The notes under the pieces were generated by a model, which saw only the letters and a list, made by a program, of their open reading frames with translations, had not been told where the DNA came from and did not search any database. The translations under genes were made by a program, and so were the position numbers. A stretch of 64,000 bases of DNA from Corynebacterium glyciniphilum AJ 3170 (lineage in GTDB: Bacteria; Actinomycetota; Actinomycetes; Mycobacteriales; Mycobacteriaceae), in assembly GCF_000626675.1 (NCBI RefSeq), contig NZ_CP006842.1:1426001-1490000 (forward strand). The letters are read 5' to 3'. Positions 20,501 through 29,277 of the stretch are shown here, one piece after another; positions within the stretch are counted from its first letter, which is position 1; each line of letters begins with the position of its first letter.

Positions 20501-21516
20501 CGACGACCTGGGATGAGATTCGACGCAGACTCGTCAGCATCCCGCGGTCCACACTGCACGCACGGGTCCGGTGGTATGGGCGGAGAAGTTCCCGGTGGGA
20601 CTATGTTAACGGCCGATATCCCTGGGGGCCGGGGCCGAGTTTCATTGACGTCACCAATCGCGCCCTCGGAACCCTGCATGCATCTGACCTCGAGGTGTGG
20701 CGGGACGGGCCTATGCTGCGAGTGGAGAAGAACCGGTACCCGCTGTACATCACCGACGGCGAATCGGTCTGGGATTTCCAGGACAATCCCAGGCGCCCCC
20801 AACTCGGTACGCCAGGGGATTTGCGGTATTCGTGCGAAGCACAGTGGCTCATCCTGCCGCCGCCGGCTGCCCAGTGGGATATCAGTGACCAGCACACGAC
20901 CGACGTGTACAACGAGCAGATCGAGGGTCGTGACGCCTGGGAGATCACTGTCGGCGGTGTACGGGTGTGGATCGACTGTGAAACGTTCTACCTTCTCGCA
21001 CTAGGTGACGTGGATTCCGGTTACCGGGAGTACTTCGCAGCCCCTGATATAGGATCCGAACTTGACCCGGGGCTGTTCACCTGGGACGGAGATGTCATTC
21101 CTGCCGAGGACCTCGAGCGGCGGAGGAAACTGGCGCAGTCCCGGAAACAGGAGGACAAGCGCCAGCGGAGCCGAGAGTGGTTGCTCGACAACGTTGTTGC
21201 TGACCCTATGGCCGACGAAGCGTTCTTGCCGCTACCGGTGACGATTGACCTGACTCCGACATCGGTACCACACCACAACGACACTACCGGAGAATTCACG
21301 GCCGTCTGCGACGGATTTAGCCTGGGTAGGCGGTTGCGGGGAACACGCGACAGACTCCCCGCCGCACCGTATACCTACTTCTGGACGACCACGAGGTACG
21401 ACTGGGAGCTTTCACTCCTTGACGGTGTCACCCTGACCGATCAGGGAATCCAGGACGTCTGGAACCAGCTCCACCCCGGCGAGCCGGTGACCGACTACCG
21501 CCCGCCCGGGCAGTGA
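20497..21516 (+). CDS. Unknown protein, LolA-like pattern, member 2 of a tandem pair
   Basis: A 339-residue paralogue of the preceding protein. Shared landmarks are EVWRDGPMLRVEK (66-78), YITDGESVWDF (84-94), GRDAWEITVGGVRVWIDCET (144-163 approximately), DVDSGYREYF (171-180) and GLFTWDG (192-198). The latter half keeps REWLLDN and a final strand-rich segment with RYDWELSLLDG. It has a Trp-rich insertion at 30-50 (WDYVNGRYPWGPG) that member 1 lacks. No signal peptide is visible. It is translationally coupled to member 1 through ATGA. No known enzyme motif was seen in either protein. Confidence 0.6.
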   Translation: MTTTWDEIRRRLVSIPRSTLHARVRWYGRRSSRWDYVNGRYPWGPGPSFIDVTNRALGTLHASDLEVWRDGPMLRVEKNRYPLYITDGESVWDFQDNPRRPQLGTPGDLRYSCEAQWLILPPPAAQWDISDQHTTDVYNEQIEGRDAWEITVGGVRVWIDCETFYLLALGDVDSGYREYFAAPDIGSELDPGLFTWDGDVIPAEDLERRRKLAQSRKQEDKRQRSREWLLDNVVADPMADEAFLPLPVTIDLTPTSVPHHNDTTGEFTAVCDGFSLGRRLRGTRDRLPAAPYTYFWTTTRYDWELSLLDGVTLTDQGIQDVWNQLHPGEPVTDYRPPGQ

Positions 21517-21539
21517 TTCCCAGAAAGTACCGGGAGGTG

Positions 21540-22199
21540 TCAGCTCAGTAGCGCGCCGAGTATCTCGCCGACCTCACCGAGATGCTCGATCTCCGAGAGC
21601 AGGAAGTCCGGGCCGCCCGGCCGCCCGAGAATCAGGATGTAGTCCGTACCGGACAGGGGAGTGGCTGCCAACGCAGAGTCCATCACTGTCCAACTCGACG
21701 GCACCCAGGTGTCACGGTCGGTCAAGGCACGGGGCTCGGCGACGGGAGTCTCGGACAGCACCCGGCCGTCGTCCTCCGGGGCGGAGGACGAGGCTGCGAC
21801 GCGCCGGGTCTTCTCACCGGACTCGAGGATGACCGCCCACTGGACCGACATCGACTTCGGGAGTGCGTCAATCAGTTTCTGGACGCTGTCGACGGTGCGG
21901 CGCCGGTGCCGCGCGAGCTCTGCGAGCAGGCTGATCTGGCCCCTACGGTCGACTGTTCCCGAGAACGGCCGAATGGAGTCGACGTAGACCCCGTCGACTT
22001 CCTGCGCGGCACTGATCAGCGCGTCGGCGAGACGGCCCGCGGGAAGGTCGACGACGACGTCGTCGACGACGGTGCCGTCAGGATCATGCTCGACCACATC
22101 CACGCTGCGGATGTCCGCGTCGATCGTTCCCATCGTGGCGGCAATGAGCCCGAGGGTACCGGGGACATCGGGAAGACGGACGCGCATCAGATAGGACAA
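21540..22199 (-). CDS. ACT-domain amino-acid-binding protein
   Basis: A 219-residue protein conserved next to gatC in Corynebacterium and Mycobacterium. The N-terminal ACT domain starts MSYLMRVRLPDVPGTLGLIA and includes TIDADIRSVDVVEHD. The rest is a second mixed domain (YILILGRPGGPDFLLSEIEHLGEV) resembling a GAF-like sensor. ACT domains bind amino acids, so a regulatory role in amino-acid metabolism is likely, but the partner is unknown. The start codon is TTG: GAGG lies six bases upstream, and an internal ATG at 22187 has no such site. It is divergent from gatC. Confidence 0.82.
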   Translation of the reverse strand: MSYLMRVRLPDVPGTLGLIAATMGTIDADIRSVDVVEHDPDGTVVDDVVVDLPAGRLADALISAAQEVDGVYVDSIRPFSGTVDRRGQISLLAELARHRRRTVDSVQKLIDALPKSMSVQWAVILESGEKTRRVAASSSAPEDDGRVLSETPVAEPRALTDRDTWVPSSWTVMDSALAATPLSGTDYILILGRPGGPDFLLSEIEHLGEVGEILGALLS

Positions 22200-22328
22200 G
22201 GTGTACCTCAGCGTAAATAGGACGGTGGACGCCCCGATTGTAGCGAACCGGGGTGAGCGTACGCTCGACGCAGCGTCCTACTAGAGTGGTCGGGGTAAAC
22301 CCAGCGAAGACGAAAAGGGGACCCACCT

Positions 22329-22634
22329 GTGTCCGAGATCTCCCGTGACGAGGTCGCGCACCTCGCCAGGCTCTCCCGCCTCGACCTGACCGAGGACGAG
22401 CTCACCCACTATGCAGCACAGATCGACGGCATCGTGGAAACGGTTGCCGCCGTGCGTGAGGTCGACACCACCGGTGTCGAGCCTCTGAGCCACCCCACCC
22501 AGAACGTCGACGGTGCTGTGTCGGTGATGCGTGAGGACGTCCCCCAGGAGTCCCTCACCGCCGAGCAGGCCCTTGACCAGGCTCCGAAGCAGGCGCAGCA
22601 GCGTTTCCAGGTTCCACGGATCCTGGGCGAGTAG
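22329..22634 (+). CDS. gatC: Aspartyl/glutamyl-tRNA amidotransferase subunit C
   Basis: GatC is the small scaffold of the GatCAB amidotransferase, which converts misacylated Glu-tRNA(Gln) or Asp-tRNA(Asn) to the correct product. The product has 101 residues. It begins [20 protein letters not shown] and keeps the family segment [16 protein letters not shown]. It starts with GTG. gatA follows after 19 bases, whereas gatB lies 10 kb downstream. Confidence 0.95.
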   Translation: MSEISRDEVAHLARLSRLDLTEDELTHYAAQIDGIVETVAAVREVDTTGVEPLSHPTQNVDGAVSVMREDVPQESLTAEQALDQAPKQAQQRFQVPRILGE

Positions 22635-22653
22635 AGGGCGAGACGACAGCGAA

Positions 22654-24162
22654 ATGAGTGAAGTGAACAGCACCACCTACACCGTCGGTACCCGGGACGA
22701 TTCGGACCTGACGACCTGGACCGCCGCAGAACTCGCGGAGAAGATCCACGCCGGAGAGGTCAGTTCCGTTGACGCCACCCGCGCGCACCTGGACCGCATT
22801 GCCGCCGTTGATGAGGCCGTCCACGCGTTCCTCCACGTGGGGGAGAAAGAGGCTCTCACGGCAGCGGAGAAGGCGGACAAGGACATCGCCTCCGGGCATG
22901 TCGCTTCCGCTCTGGCTGGTGTTCCGCTGGCGTTGAAGGACGTCTTCGTCACCACCGATGCGCCGACGACCTGTGCGTCGAAGATGCTCGAGGGGTACAT
23001 GAGTCCCTACGACGCCACCGTCACCCGGCGCCTTCGCGAGGCAGGCATCCCCATCCTGGGCAAGACGAACATGGACGAATTCGCGATGGGTTCGTCCACC
23101 GAGAACTCGGCCTACGGACCGACGCACAACCCCTGGGACCTCAGCCGTACCGCCGGCGGTTCCGGCGGTGGCTCCTCCGCAGCACTCGCCGCAGGCATGG
23201 CGCCGCTGGCCATCGGCACCGACACCGGCGGGTCCATCCGCCAGCCGGCAGCGCTGACCAACACCGTCGGGGTCAAGCCGACGTACGGCACCGTCTCCCG
23301 GTACGGCCTTGTCGCCTGTGCGTCCTCCCTTGACCAGGGTGGTCCCACGGGGCGGACCGTGTTGGACACCGCACTGCTGCATGAGGTCATCGCGGGGCAC
23401 GACGCGCAGGACTCCACGTCCTCCGAACGTCCGGTCGCTCCCGTCGTCGACGCGGCACGACAGGGCGCCGACGGTGACCTGACCGGCGTGACCGTCGGCG
23501 TGGTGAAGCAGCTGGAGACGGTTCAGGGACTGCAGGCCGGGGTAGCCGAGAGCTACCGGGCATCCCTGGAGCAGCTCAAGGCACAGGGCGCGACGATCGT
23601 GGAGGTCGACTGCCCCAGCTTCGAGTACGCACTCAACGCCTACTACCTCATCCTGCCCTGCGAAGTCAGCTCCAACCTCGCCAGATTCGACGGGATGCGG
23701 TACGGGCAGCGTCAGCTCGACGACGGGCACCACTCCGCAGACCAGGTGATGTCAGCGACCCGCGCCGCCGGTTTCGGGCCGGAGGTGAAGCGTCGCATCA
23801 TCCTGGGCACCTACGCCCTGTCGGTCGGATACTACGACGCCTACTACCTGCAGGCACAGCGTGTCCGTAACCTCATCGCGCAGGATTTCGCCAAGGCATT
23901 CGCCGATGTGGATGTCCTGGTGTCCCCGGTGACCCCCACGACGGCTTTCGAGTTGGGGGAGAAGGCCGACGATCCGTTGGCGATGTACCTCTTCGACCTG
24001 TGCACGCTGCCGCTCAACCTCGCCGGTGTGTGCGGCATGTCTGTCCCGGGACCTCTGTCCGCGGACACAGGTCTTCCGGTTGGTCTGCAGATCATGGGTC
24101 CGGCACACGGCGATGATCGCCTGTACCGTGTCGGTGCGGCCTTCGAGGCGGGCCGACAGTAG
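22654..24162 (+). CDS. gatA: Aspartyl/glutamyl-tRNA amidotransferase subunit A
   Basis: GatA is the amidase subunit that releases ammonia from glutamine. The product has 502 residues. The amidase-signature triad is visible: Lys in [12 protein letters not shown] near residue 90, and the serines of [14 protein letters not shown] and [13 protein letters not shown] near residues 165 and 190. The [12 protein letters not shown] motif follows. ATG 22654 is chosen because the open frame further upstream lies inside gatC and is out of frame with it. Glutaminase-derived ammonia is passed to GatB. Confidence 0.95.
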   Translation: MSEVNSTTYTVGTRDDSDLTTWTAAELAEKIHAGEVSSVDATRAHLDRIAAVDEAVHAFLHVGEKEALTAAEKADKDIASGHVASALAGVPLALKDVFVTTDAPTTCASKMLEGYMSPYDATVTRRLREAGIPILGKTNMDEFAMGSSTENSAYGPTHNPWDLSRTAGGSGGGSSAALAAGMAPLAIGTDTGGSIRQPAALTNTVGVKPTYGTVSRYGLVACASSLDQGGPTGRTVLDTALLHEVIAGHDAQDSTSSERPVAPVVDAARQGADGDLTGVTVGVVKQLETVQGLQAGVAESYRASLEQLKAQGATIVEVDCPSFEYALNAYYLILPCEVSSNLARFDGMRYGQRQLDDGHHSADQVMSATRAAGFGPEVKRRIILGTYALSVGYYDAYYLQAQRVRNLIAQDFAKAFADVDVLVSPVTPTTAFELGEKADDPLAMYLFDLCTLPLNLAGVCGMSVPGPLSADTGLPVGLQIMGPAHGDDRLYRVGAAFEAGRQ

Positions 24163-24193
24163 CGCTACTGGCGCGGGCGGCAGACGGAGGCGA

Positions 24194-24853
24194 TCAGACC
24201 TCCGGCCAGTGGCGCTCCAGTCCCTCGATGATGAAGTTGACCTTCACATCGACGAACCCCCGCTCCGACCAGGAATCGTCAGGCTGGAAGAGATGGTCCG
24301 CGCTGATCCGGTCCTGAACCCGTTCCAGCCCCGACGTTCCGGCAGAGTCAGTGGCCCGCATGCTCTCGATGCCGAGGCGGCAGGCCATCACCGTATCTCC
24401 GATGAAGTCGAGGGCGAACGCGGCCTGCATCCGGGACCTGCCGTGCTCCTCGAGGATGCGGACATATCCGCGCAGGGGATCCTCGATGTGAGCGAACGCA
24501 GCAGGGTAGGCATACAGCGTCTTTGCCAGACCGGGGACCTCCTCGCACATGCGCCAGCATTCTGTCGCCCAGAGGCGCAATGCATCCTGCCATGCAGCAC
24601 CCGTCTCCGGAGTCTCGATTGTGGCGGCCACGCGGGCCAGGCAGGCGTCGAGGAGCGCGTCCCGTGACGGGAAGACCCGGTATAACGCCGGGGTGACCAC
24701 ACCCAGGCGCCGGGCGATGGCGGACAGAGTGAAGTCTGCGATTCCGAGCTCCAACGCAGTATCGAGCACGTCTTCCCGGGTGAACGAGGGCTTCGGCCCG
24801 GTTTTCCTGCCGGGATTCCCGGTGGACAGAGGTGTGTGCGGTGAGCCGGTCAT
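24194..24853 (-). CDS. TetR-family transcriptional regulator
   Basis: A 219-residue regulator. The N-terminal helix-turn-helix domain reads FTREDVLDTALELGIADFTL then SAIARRLGVVTPALYRVFPS at about residues 24-64. The ligand domain is unlike any I can name. The ATG lies seven bases after a TACGCT -10 box (24861-24866, minus strand), so it has its own leaderless transcript although it stands only 29 bases after the ABC gene on the same strand. It probably represses the adjacent transporter operon. The ligand is unknown. Confidence 0.85.
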   Translation of the reverse strand: MTGSPHTPLSTGNPGRKTGPKPSFTREDVLDTALELGIADFTLSAIARRLGVVTPALYRVFPSRDALLDACLARVAATIETPETGAAWQDALRLWATECWRMCEEVPGLAKTLYAYPAAFAHIEDPLRGYVRILEEHGRSRMQAAFALDFIGDTVMACRLGIESMRATDSAGTSGLERVQDRISADHLFQPDDSWSERGFVDVKVNFIIEGLERHWPEV

Positions 24854-24882
24854 GCTCCCCAGCGTAGTGGGCGGCCTGCCGT

Positions 24883-26637
24883 CTACTCCACCAGCCGCCA
24901 TCCCTGGGCTTCGTGCAGATGCCTCCAGTACCGGGCGTAGGTGCCGTCCAGACACATCAGGTCCTCGTGCGTACCCTGTGCCTCAACCTGCCCCCGGTTA
25001 TTCAACTGCACGATGACATCGGCGCGGGCAATCGTGTCCAACCGGTGCGCGATCGTGATGACGGTGGCACGTGTGCGCAGCGTATCGACCGCAGCGACAA
25101 TGTTCGCCTCGTTCTCGATGTCCAGTGCGCTGGTCGCCTCGTCCAGAAGGACGATCGGCGCCTTCTTGAGCAAGGCCCTGGCTATGGCGACCCGCTGGCG
25201 TTCGCCTCCGGACAGCGCTCGGCCCCCTTCACCGACGCGGCTGCCCCAACCGTCTGCCAGACGCGCGGCAATGTGGTGGGCTCCGGCCAGGGTCGCTGCT
25301 TCGAGGACGTCGTTGTCGGTGGCATCCTCGCGGCCCACGCGGATGTTCTCCAACAGAGTGTCGTCGAAGAGGTAGACGTCCTGGAAGACCATCGACAGCT
25401 GCGACATCAACTGCTCCGTCGTCTGAGAAGTCACCGGAACACCGCCGACGCGGACTGTCCCGGTGTCCGTGTCGTAGAACCTGCTGACAAGGCGGGCTAC
25501 CGTCGTTTTACCGGATCCGGACGGGCCGACCAGGGCGACCATCTCCCCCGAAGGAACCTCAAGGGTCACGTCGCGGAGGACAGGCGTATCCGCCGAGTAA
25601 CTGAAAGTGACGTGATCCAGCGACACTGTTCCGGGGGCGGTCAGATCTGCGGGAGCGGACGGTTCGGGTAACGGTTCTGCGGTGAGCACCTCGTCCAGCC
25701 CGTCAAGGACCGCACGTCGTCCCTCTATACCCATCGCATTTTCGGTGATCGCGGACAAGGTACTGGTGAAACGCATTGCCAACCCGATGAATGCGAGTGC
25801 CGGGACCGGGTCCAGGATTCCGGACACGGCGAGGGATCCGGTCACGCTGATCAGGATAACGATCACACCCTGTGTGGCGGCTCCGCTGAGAAGGAGCCCG
25901 CCTGTCTCGATGCCGAGCGCTCTCAACTTTGTTGTCCGCGCATCATCCATTGCATGTCGCAGCGGCCCGAAATCCTCGCTGCGGCCACAGGAACGGAGAG
26001 CACCCTGGCACTGGGCAAACTCTACGATGCGGTCCGCGAGTTCCTCCTGTGCCGGTGTTGTACGGCGGGTCGCTCGCCGCATCAGGGTTGTCGACGCGAT
26101 TGTCAACAGTATGAAAACGGGGACGGCTCCGGTCAGTACCAGTCCCAGTAACGGATCCCAGCACCATGACACCACGATGATCACACCCGCGGCCGCGGTC
26201 CTGCTGATCAATGGAACGATCATGTGAGCGAGGATCTCGCCTGTGGTCATCAGCTCCGTGGAGACGATGCGGGAGAGTCTTCCTGCGCGGGACTGAGCGA
26301 ACCAACCCAGGGGCTGTCGGGTAACCCGGTTACCGACCAGGCGGTGAATGTTCTTCAGGAAGTCCAGCGCGATGGAATAGCCCCACCGGTTTGAGAGGTA
26401 GTTGGCGACGAACGTGGTCAGTGTGAGGCCGGCGAGAACCCACAGCCAGGCGGTGAACCCGAGCCCCCACACCGTCCTATCGGTGGCTAAGGCGGTCACA
26501 GTAGGCAGGAGTGCGCCGAGGGCGGCGCCCTCGAGGAGGCCGGCGATGACAGCGATGGTGATGACAGCGCGCATCGCCTCGGGACGCGCGAGCATCCTTC
26601 GACACCGGGGAATGATGTCCGTCAACGGGAGGTTCAT
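24883..26637 (-). CDS. ABC transporter half, IrtB/YbtQ-like
   Basis: A 584-residue fused permease-ATPase. Six membrane helices lie in residues 20-300. The ATPase has Walker A GPSGSGKTT, signature LSGGERQRVAIARALL, Walker B VLLDEATSALD and the H-loop AHRLDT. The ABC exporter-type fold is used by IrtAB and YbtPQ for siderophore uptake, and this pair resembles them in having a second partner with a degenerate D-loop. The gene overlaps its partner by four bases. Substrate is inferred as a siderophore, but an exporter role is also possible. Confidence 0.75.
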   Translation of the reverse strand: MNLPLTDIIPRCRRMLARPEAMRAVITIAVIAGLLEGAALGALLPTVTALATDRTVWGLGFTAWLWVLAGLTLTTFVANYLSNRWGYSIALDFLKNIHRLVGNRVTRQPLGWFAQSRAGRLSRIVSTELMTTGEILAHMIVPLISRTAAAGVIIVVSWCWDPLLGLVLTGAVPVFILLTIASTTLMRRATRRTTPAQEELADRIVEFAQCQGALRSCGRSEDFGPLRHAMDDARTTKLRALGIETGGLLLSGAATQGVIVILISVTGSLAVSGILDPVPALAFIGLAMRFTSTLSAITENAMGIEGRRAVLDGLDEVLTAEPLPEPSAPADLTAPGTVSLDHVTFSYSADTPVLRDVTLEVPSGEMVALVGPSGSGKTTVARLVSRFYDTDTGTVRVGGVPVTSQTTEQLMSQLSMVFQDVYLFDDTLLENIRVGREDATDNDVLEAATLAGAHHIAARLADGWGSRVGEGGRALSGGERQRVAIARALLKKAPIVLLDEATSALDIENEANIVAAVDTLRTRATVITIAHRLDTIARADVIVQLNNRGQVEAQGTHEDLMCLDGTYARYWRHLHEAQGWRLVE

Positions 26638-28454
26638 TGCTGAGGTCCTTCGGGGTGATCGGTCTGGGCGGTGTCCCAGAGGTGGGCGTAACCAGGCTGG
26701 GACAGCATGCTGGCGTGGTCGCCGGTTGCCATGACACGACCGTTATCTATGAGGACAATCTGGTCGACGCCGGTGATCACCTCGGGGCGATGCGCGATCA
26801 GCAGGACGGTTCGTCCCTGAACGAGTGTTGACAGTGCCTGTTGAATCTCATGCTGTGACTCCGGGTCGGTCAGGGCTGTGGCTTCGTCGAGGATCAGTAC
26901 AGGGGCGTCGACAAGTAATGCGCGGGCGATGGCGATGCGCTGGGCCTGCCCACCGGACAACCCGGAGTCTGAGCCGAGGACGGTGTCGAGACCGTGGGGG
27001 AGTGCTTCGATCTCCGTGAGAATATGGGCGGCTCGCGCAGCGTCACGGATCTGTGTGTCGGTGGCACCGGGGCGGCCCAGCGCGATGTTGTCGCGGATGC
27101 TGATGCTGAGCAACTGTGGGTCCTGCAGGACGAAACCGACATGTGAGTACAGGTCAGGTATGTCGGAGACCGGGACACCACCGATGGTCACGGAGCCGGA
27201 GTCCGGATCAGCGAAGCGAGCCAGCAGGGTGGCGATGGTGGATTTCCCTGAACCTGATGGTCCTACCAGTGCGGTGATGGTGTCTTCATGCAGGATGAAG
27301 GTGGCGTCGTCTACTGCAGGGGAGTTGGATCCTCCGTAGGTGAACGTCACGTGGTCGAAGACCACGTCGTGGCGTCCTGGTGTGCGTGCACTACCGCGCA
27401 GCTCGTGCTCTGCCCCGGTGTTCTGAAGTGAGGGGGTCTCCAGAAGTGCCGACAGTCGCAGGGCTGCCTGTCCGGCGAGTTGACGTGACCACAGCGAGTT
27501 CATCCCCACCTCGATGGCGAACGGGACCAGCAAAGCGATGAGCGACGTGGCCGTCACATCCGCTACGGAAACATGACCGTTGTGGACCAGCCACGCGCCG
27601 CCACCGAGGTTGATCAGCAGGAGCAGGGGTACTGCGAGAGTCGACTGTCCCAGTGCCGCCATTCGGATCATTGGTTGGCACCACGCGAAATAGAAACTGT
27701 AGAAAGCGTCAGCGGCTTTCTGATAGCGGCTGTGGGCTCGTCCCACCTGTCCGAACGCCTTGACGACGGTGATGCCCGTGACGAACTCCACCATCCGCGC
27801 TGACACGTCGCCGAGCTTTCTGTCCATTTCTACGGTCTTCTCGCCCATGCCGCGCAACATCACCAGATTCGAGACAAGGTACAGCGGGAGAGTCGCGATC
27901 GACAGGAACCCGAGGCGCCAGTCGATGATGAAGGCGTAGACCATCAGGGCCAACGGCATGACGATCGCATTCGTTCCTTCGACCGGCTGATGGGCGATGA
28001 GCTGGTGGACGGTGGTGATGTCGTCCTGCAACGCTTTGCGGACCCGGCCGGAGTTCGTTGCGGTGAACCAGGACAGCGGGACTTTCGCCAGACGTGCCAC
28101 CAGATTGCTACGGATGACGTGGCCGAGCCGGACATCGGCGACATGGGTCACCGTCAGCGCAGCGAAGTAGATGAGCAGACGTGCGCTGAACGTGCCGACG
28201 AGAATGAAGAGCCACTGTCTGACGGCGACGCCGTCGACCCCGTCTCCGGTCGCCGAGGCACGGAGGAGGATTTCACCGATCTTCACCAGTGCGACATAGG
28301 GGACAACGGACAGGACCGCGGAGAGTACCGCGAGGATGCGGCCGATGGTCAGGGCGCCGGGCACCGGGGACAGTAGGCCCCTCAGAGCCGCTGCACCAGC
28401 GTTCTGCCGGTCTTTTTCCGGGGACGTCCCGGTCGTCGGATCTGCGGGCGACAT
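26634..28454 (-). CDS. ABC transporter half, IrtA/YbtP-like
   Basis: A 606-residue fused permease-ATPase that forms a heterodimer with the next gene's product. Walker A is GPSGSGKST, the signature is LSGGQAQRIAIARALL, and Walker B is VLILDEAT followed by ALTDPESQ instead of SALD. That altered D-loop is also found in YbtP-like siderophore importers. The mycobacterial IrtA has an N-terminal siderophore-interacting domain that is absent here. The ATG is fixed by GGAGG four bases upstream. A 26-base dyad lies before the gene and may be an operator. Confidence 0.75.
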   Translation of the reverse strand: MSPADPTTGTSPEKDRQNAGAAALRGLLSPVPGALTIGRILAVLSAVLSVVPYVALVKIGEILLRASATGDGVDGVAVRQWLFILVGTFSARLLIYFAALTVTHVADVRLGHVIRSNLVARLAKVPLSWFTATNSGRVRKALQDDITTVHQLIAHQPVEGTNAIVMPLALMVYAFIIDWRLGFLSIATLPLYLVSNLVMLRGMGEKTVEMDRKLGDVSARMVEFVTGITVVKAFGQVGRAHSRYQKAADAFYSFYFAWCQPMIRMAALGQSTLAVPLLLLINLGGGAWLVHNGHVSVADVTATSLIALLVPFAIEVGMNSLWSRQLAGQAALRLSALLETPSLQNTGAEHELRGSARTPGRHDVVFDHVTFTYGGSNSPAVDDATFILHEDTITALVGPSGSGKSTIATLLARFADPDSGSVTIGGVPVSDIPDLYSHVGFVLQDPQLLSISIRDNIALGRPGATDTQIRDAARAAHILTEIEALPHGLDTVLGSDSGLSGGQAQRIAIARALLVDAPVLILDEATALTDPESQHEIQQALSTLVQGRTVLLIAHRPEVITGVDQIVLIDNGRVMATGDHASMLSQPGYAHLWDTAQTDHPEGPQQ

Positions 28455-28468
28455 GGTCCTCCAAAGGT

Positions 28469-28494
28469 ATGCCATACTTAACAACTAATGGCAT
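28469..28494. promoter_or_regulatory. Inverted repeat upstream of the ABC operon, candidate operator
   Basis: ATGCCAT at 28469-28475 and ATGGCAT at 28488-28494 are perfect inverted arms around a 12-base AT-rich core. The site covers the probable promoter of the ABC operon and lies 15 bases from it. TetR operators have this form. The binding factor is inferred to be the TetR gene at 24194. Confidence 0.4.
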
Positions 28495-28546
28495 TCATGG
28501 TAGGTGGGATAGGGCTCTCGCACAAGGGGGCATGCTCGAAAAGGCG

Positions 28547-28552
28547 TACCCT
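28547..28552 (+). promoter_or_regulatory. -10 box of the Nudix gene at 28560
   Basis: TACCCT is seven bases before ATG 28560. It supports that start over the in-frame ATG at 28488. Confidence 0.45.
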
Positions 28553-28559
28553 TGTCGGC

Positions 28560-29243
28560 ATGACCCAACAGGCACTGCACGGTGACGGGTGGGCGGTCGG
28601 CGTCGACGGCACCCGACGGTGGGGCACGCTCGGAGCGGCGGGCCTCTTCCTCACCACACGGGAAAATGACACGACCCTCCTGCTGGTCCAGCATCGGGCC
28701 AACTGGACAAATTTCGGAGGTACCTGGGGAATTCCCGGCGGAGCGGTGGAGCCAGGGGAGTCTGCGGTCGAGGCTGCTCTGCGGGAGACCCAGGAGGAGA
28801 CCGGGGTGGACCCTGCGAATGTACGGGTTTCCGACCACCTCGTCACGGCCCGCGCTGAACTCTCCCACGTGCTGGTCAGAGTTCCACTGGCTCCCGAAGA
28901 CATGGTGTTGGCGGCGCCGGTGACGGCAGCGGCCGAACGCGGTGCTTCGCTCCTGGACGCCGTGCGGTCGCACAAGATCACTCACCCGGAGACGGGGTAC
29001 CCCTTGACGATCACCCTGAGCGGGCAACTGTGCTGGGAGACCCCCGACGACAGCGTCGAGGAATGGACTTACACGACCGTGCTGGGGGTGTGCGACGCCC
29101 CGTTGGAGCTGTTCCCGTCAGCGGAGAGCGCGGACCTGGCGTGGTGTCCACTGGACGAGGTCGCGGAGCTGCCCCTGATCCCGCCGTTCCGAGACGCGCT
29201 GCCAGGCCTCCGTGAACGGATGGAGGGGGCGGAGCAGGACTGA
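28560..29243 (+). CDS. Nudix hydrolase
   Basis: A 227-residue Nudix hydrolase. The full box is present, GGAVEPGESAVEAALRETQEETGV, near residues 60-83 (quoted here as its two halves GGAVEPGESAVEAAL and RETQEETGV). Its last part is acidic and includes WCPLDEVAELPLIP. The substrate is not evident; MutT-like oxidised nucleotides or NUDT-type sugars are possible. It is divergent from the ABC operon and followed by an MFS gene 34 bases on. Confidence 0.85.
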   Translation: MTQQALHGDGWAVGVDGTRRWGTLGAAGLFLTTRENDTTLLLVQHRANWTNFGGTWGIPGGAVEPGESAVEAALRETQEETGVDPANVRVSDHLVTARAELSHVLVRVPLAPEDMVLAAPVTAAAERGASLLDAVRSHKITHPETGYPLTITLSGQLCWETPDDSVEEWTYTTVLGVCDAPLELFPSAESADLAWCPLDEVAELPLIPPFRDALPGLRERMEGAEQD

Positions 29244-29277
29244 CATTCCGGTCGCCTTCGTGGCAGACTGGTCCGAC

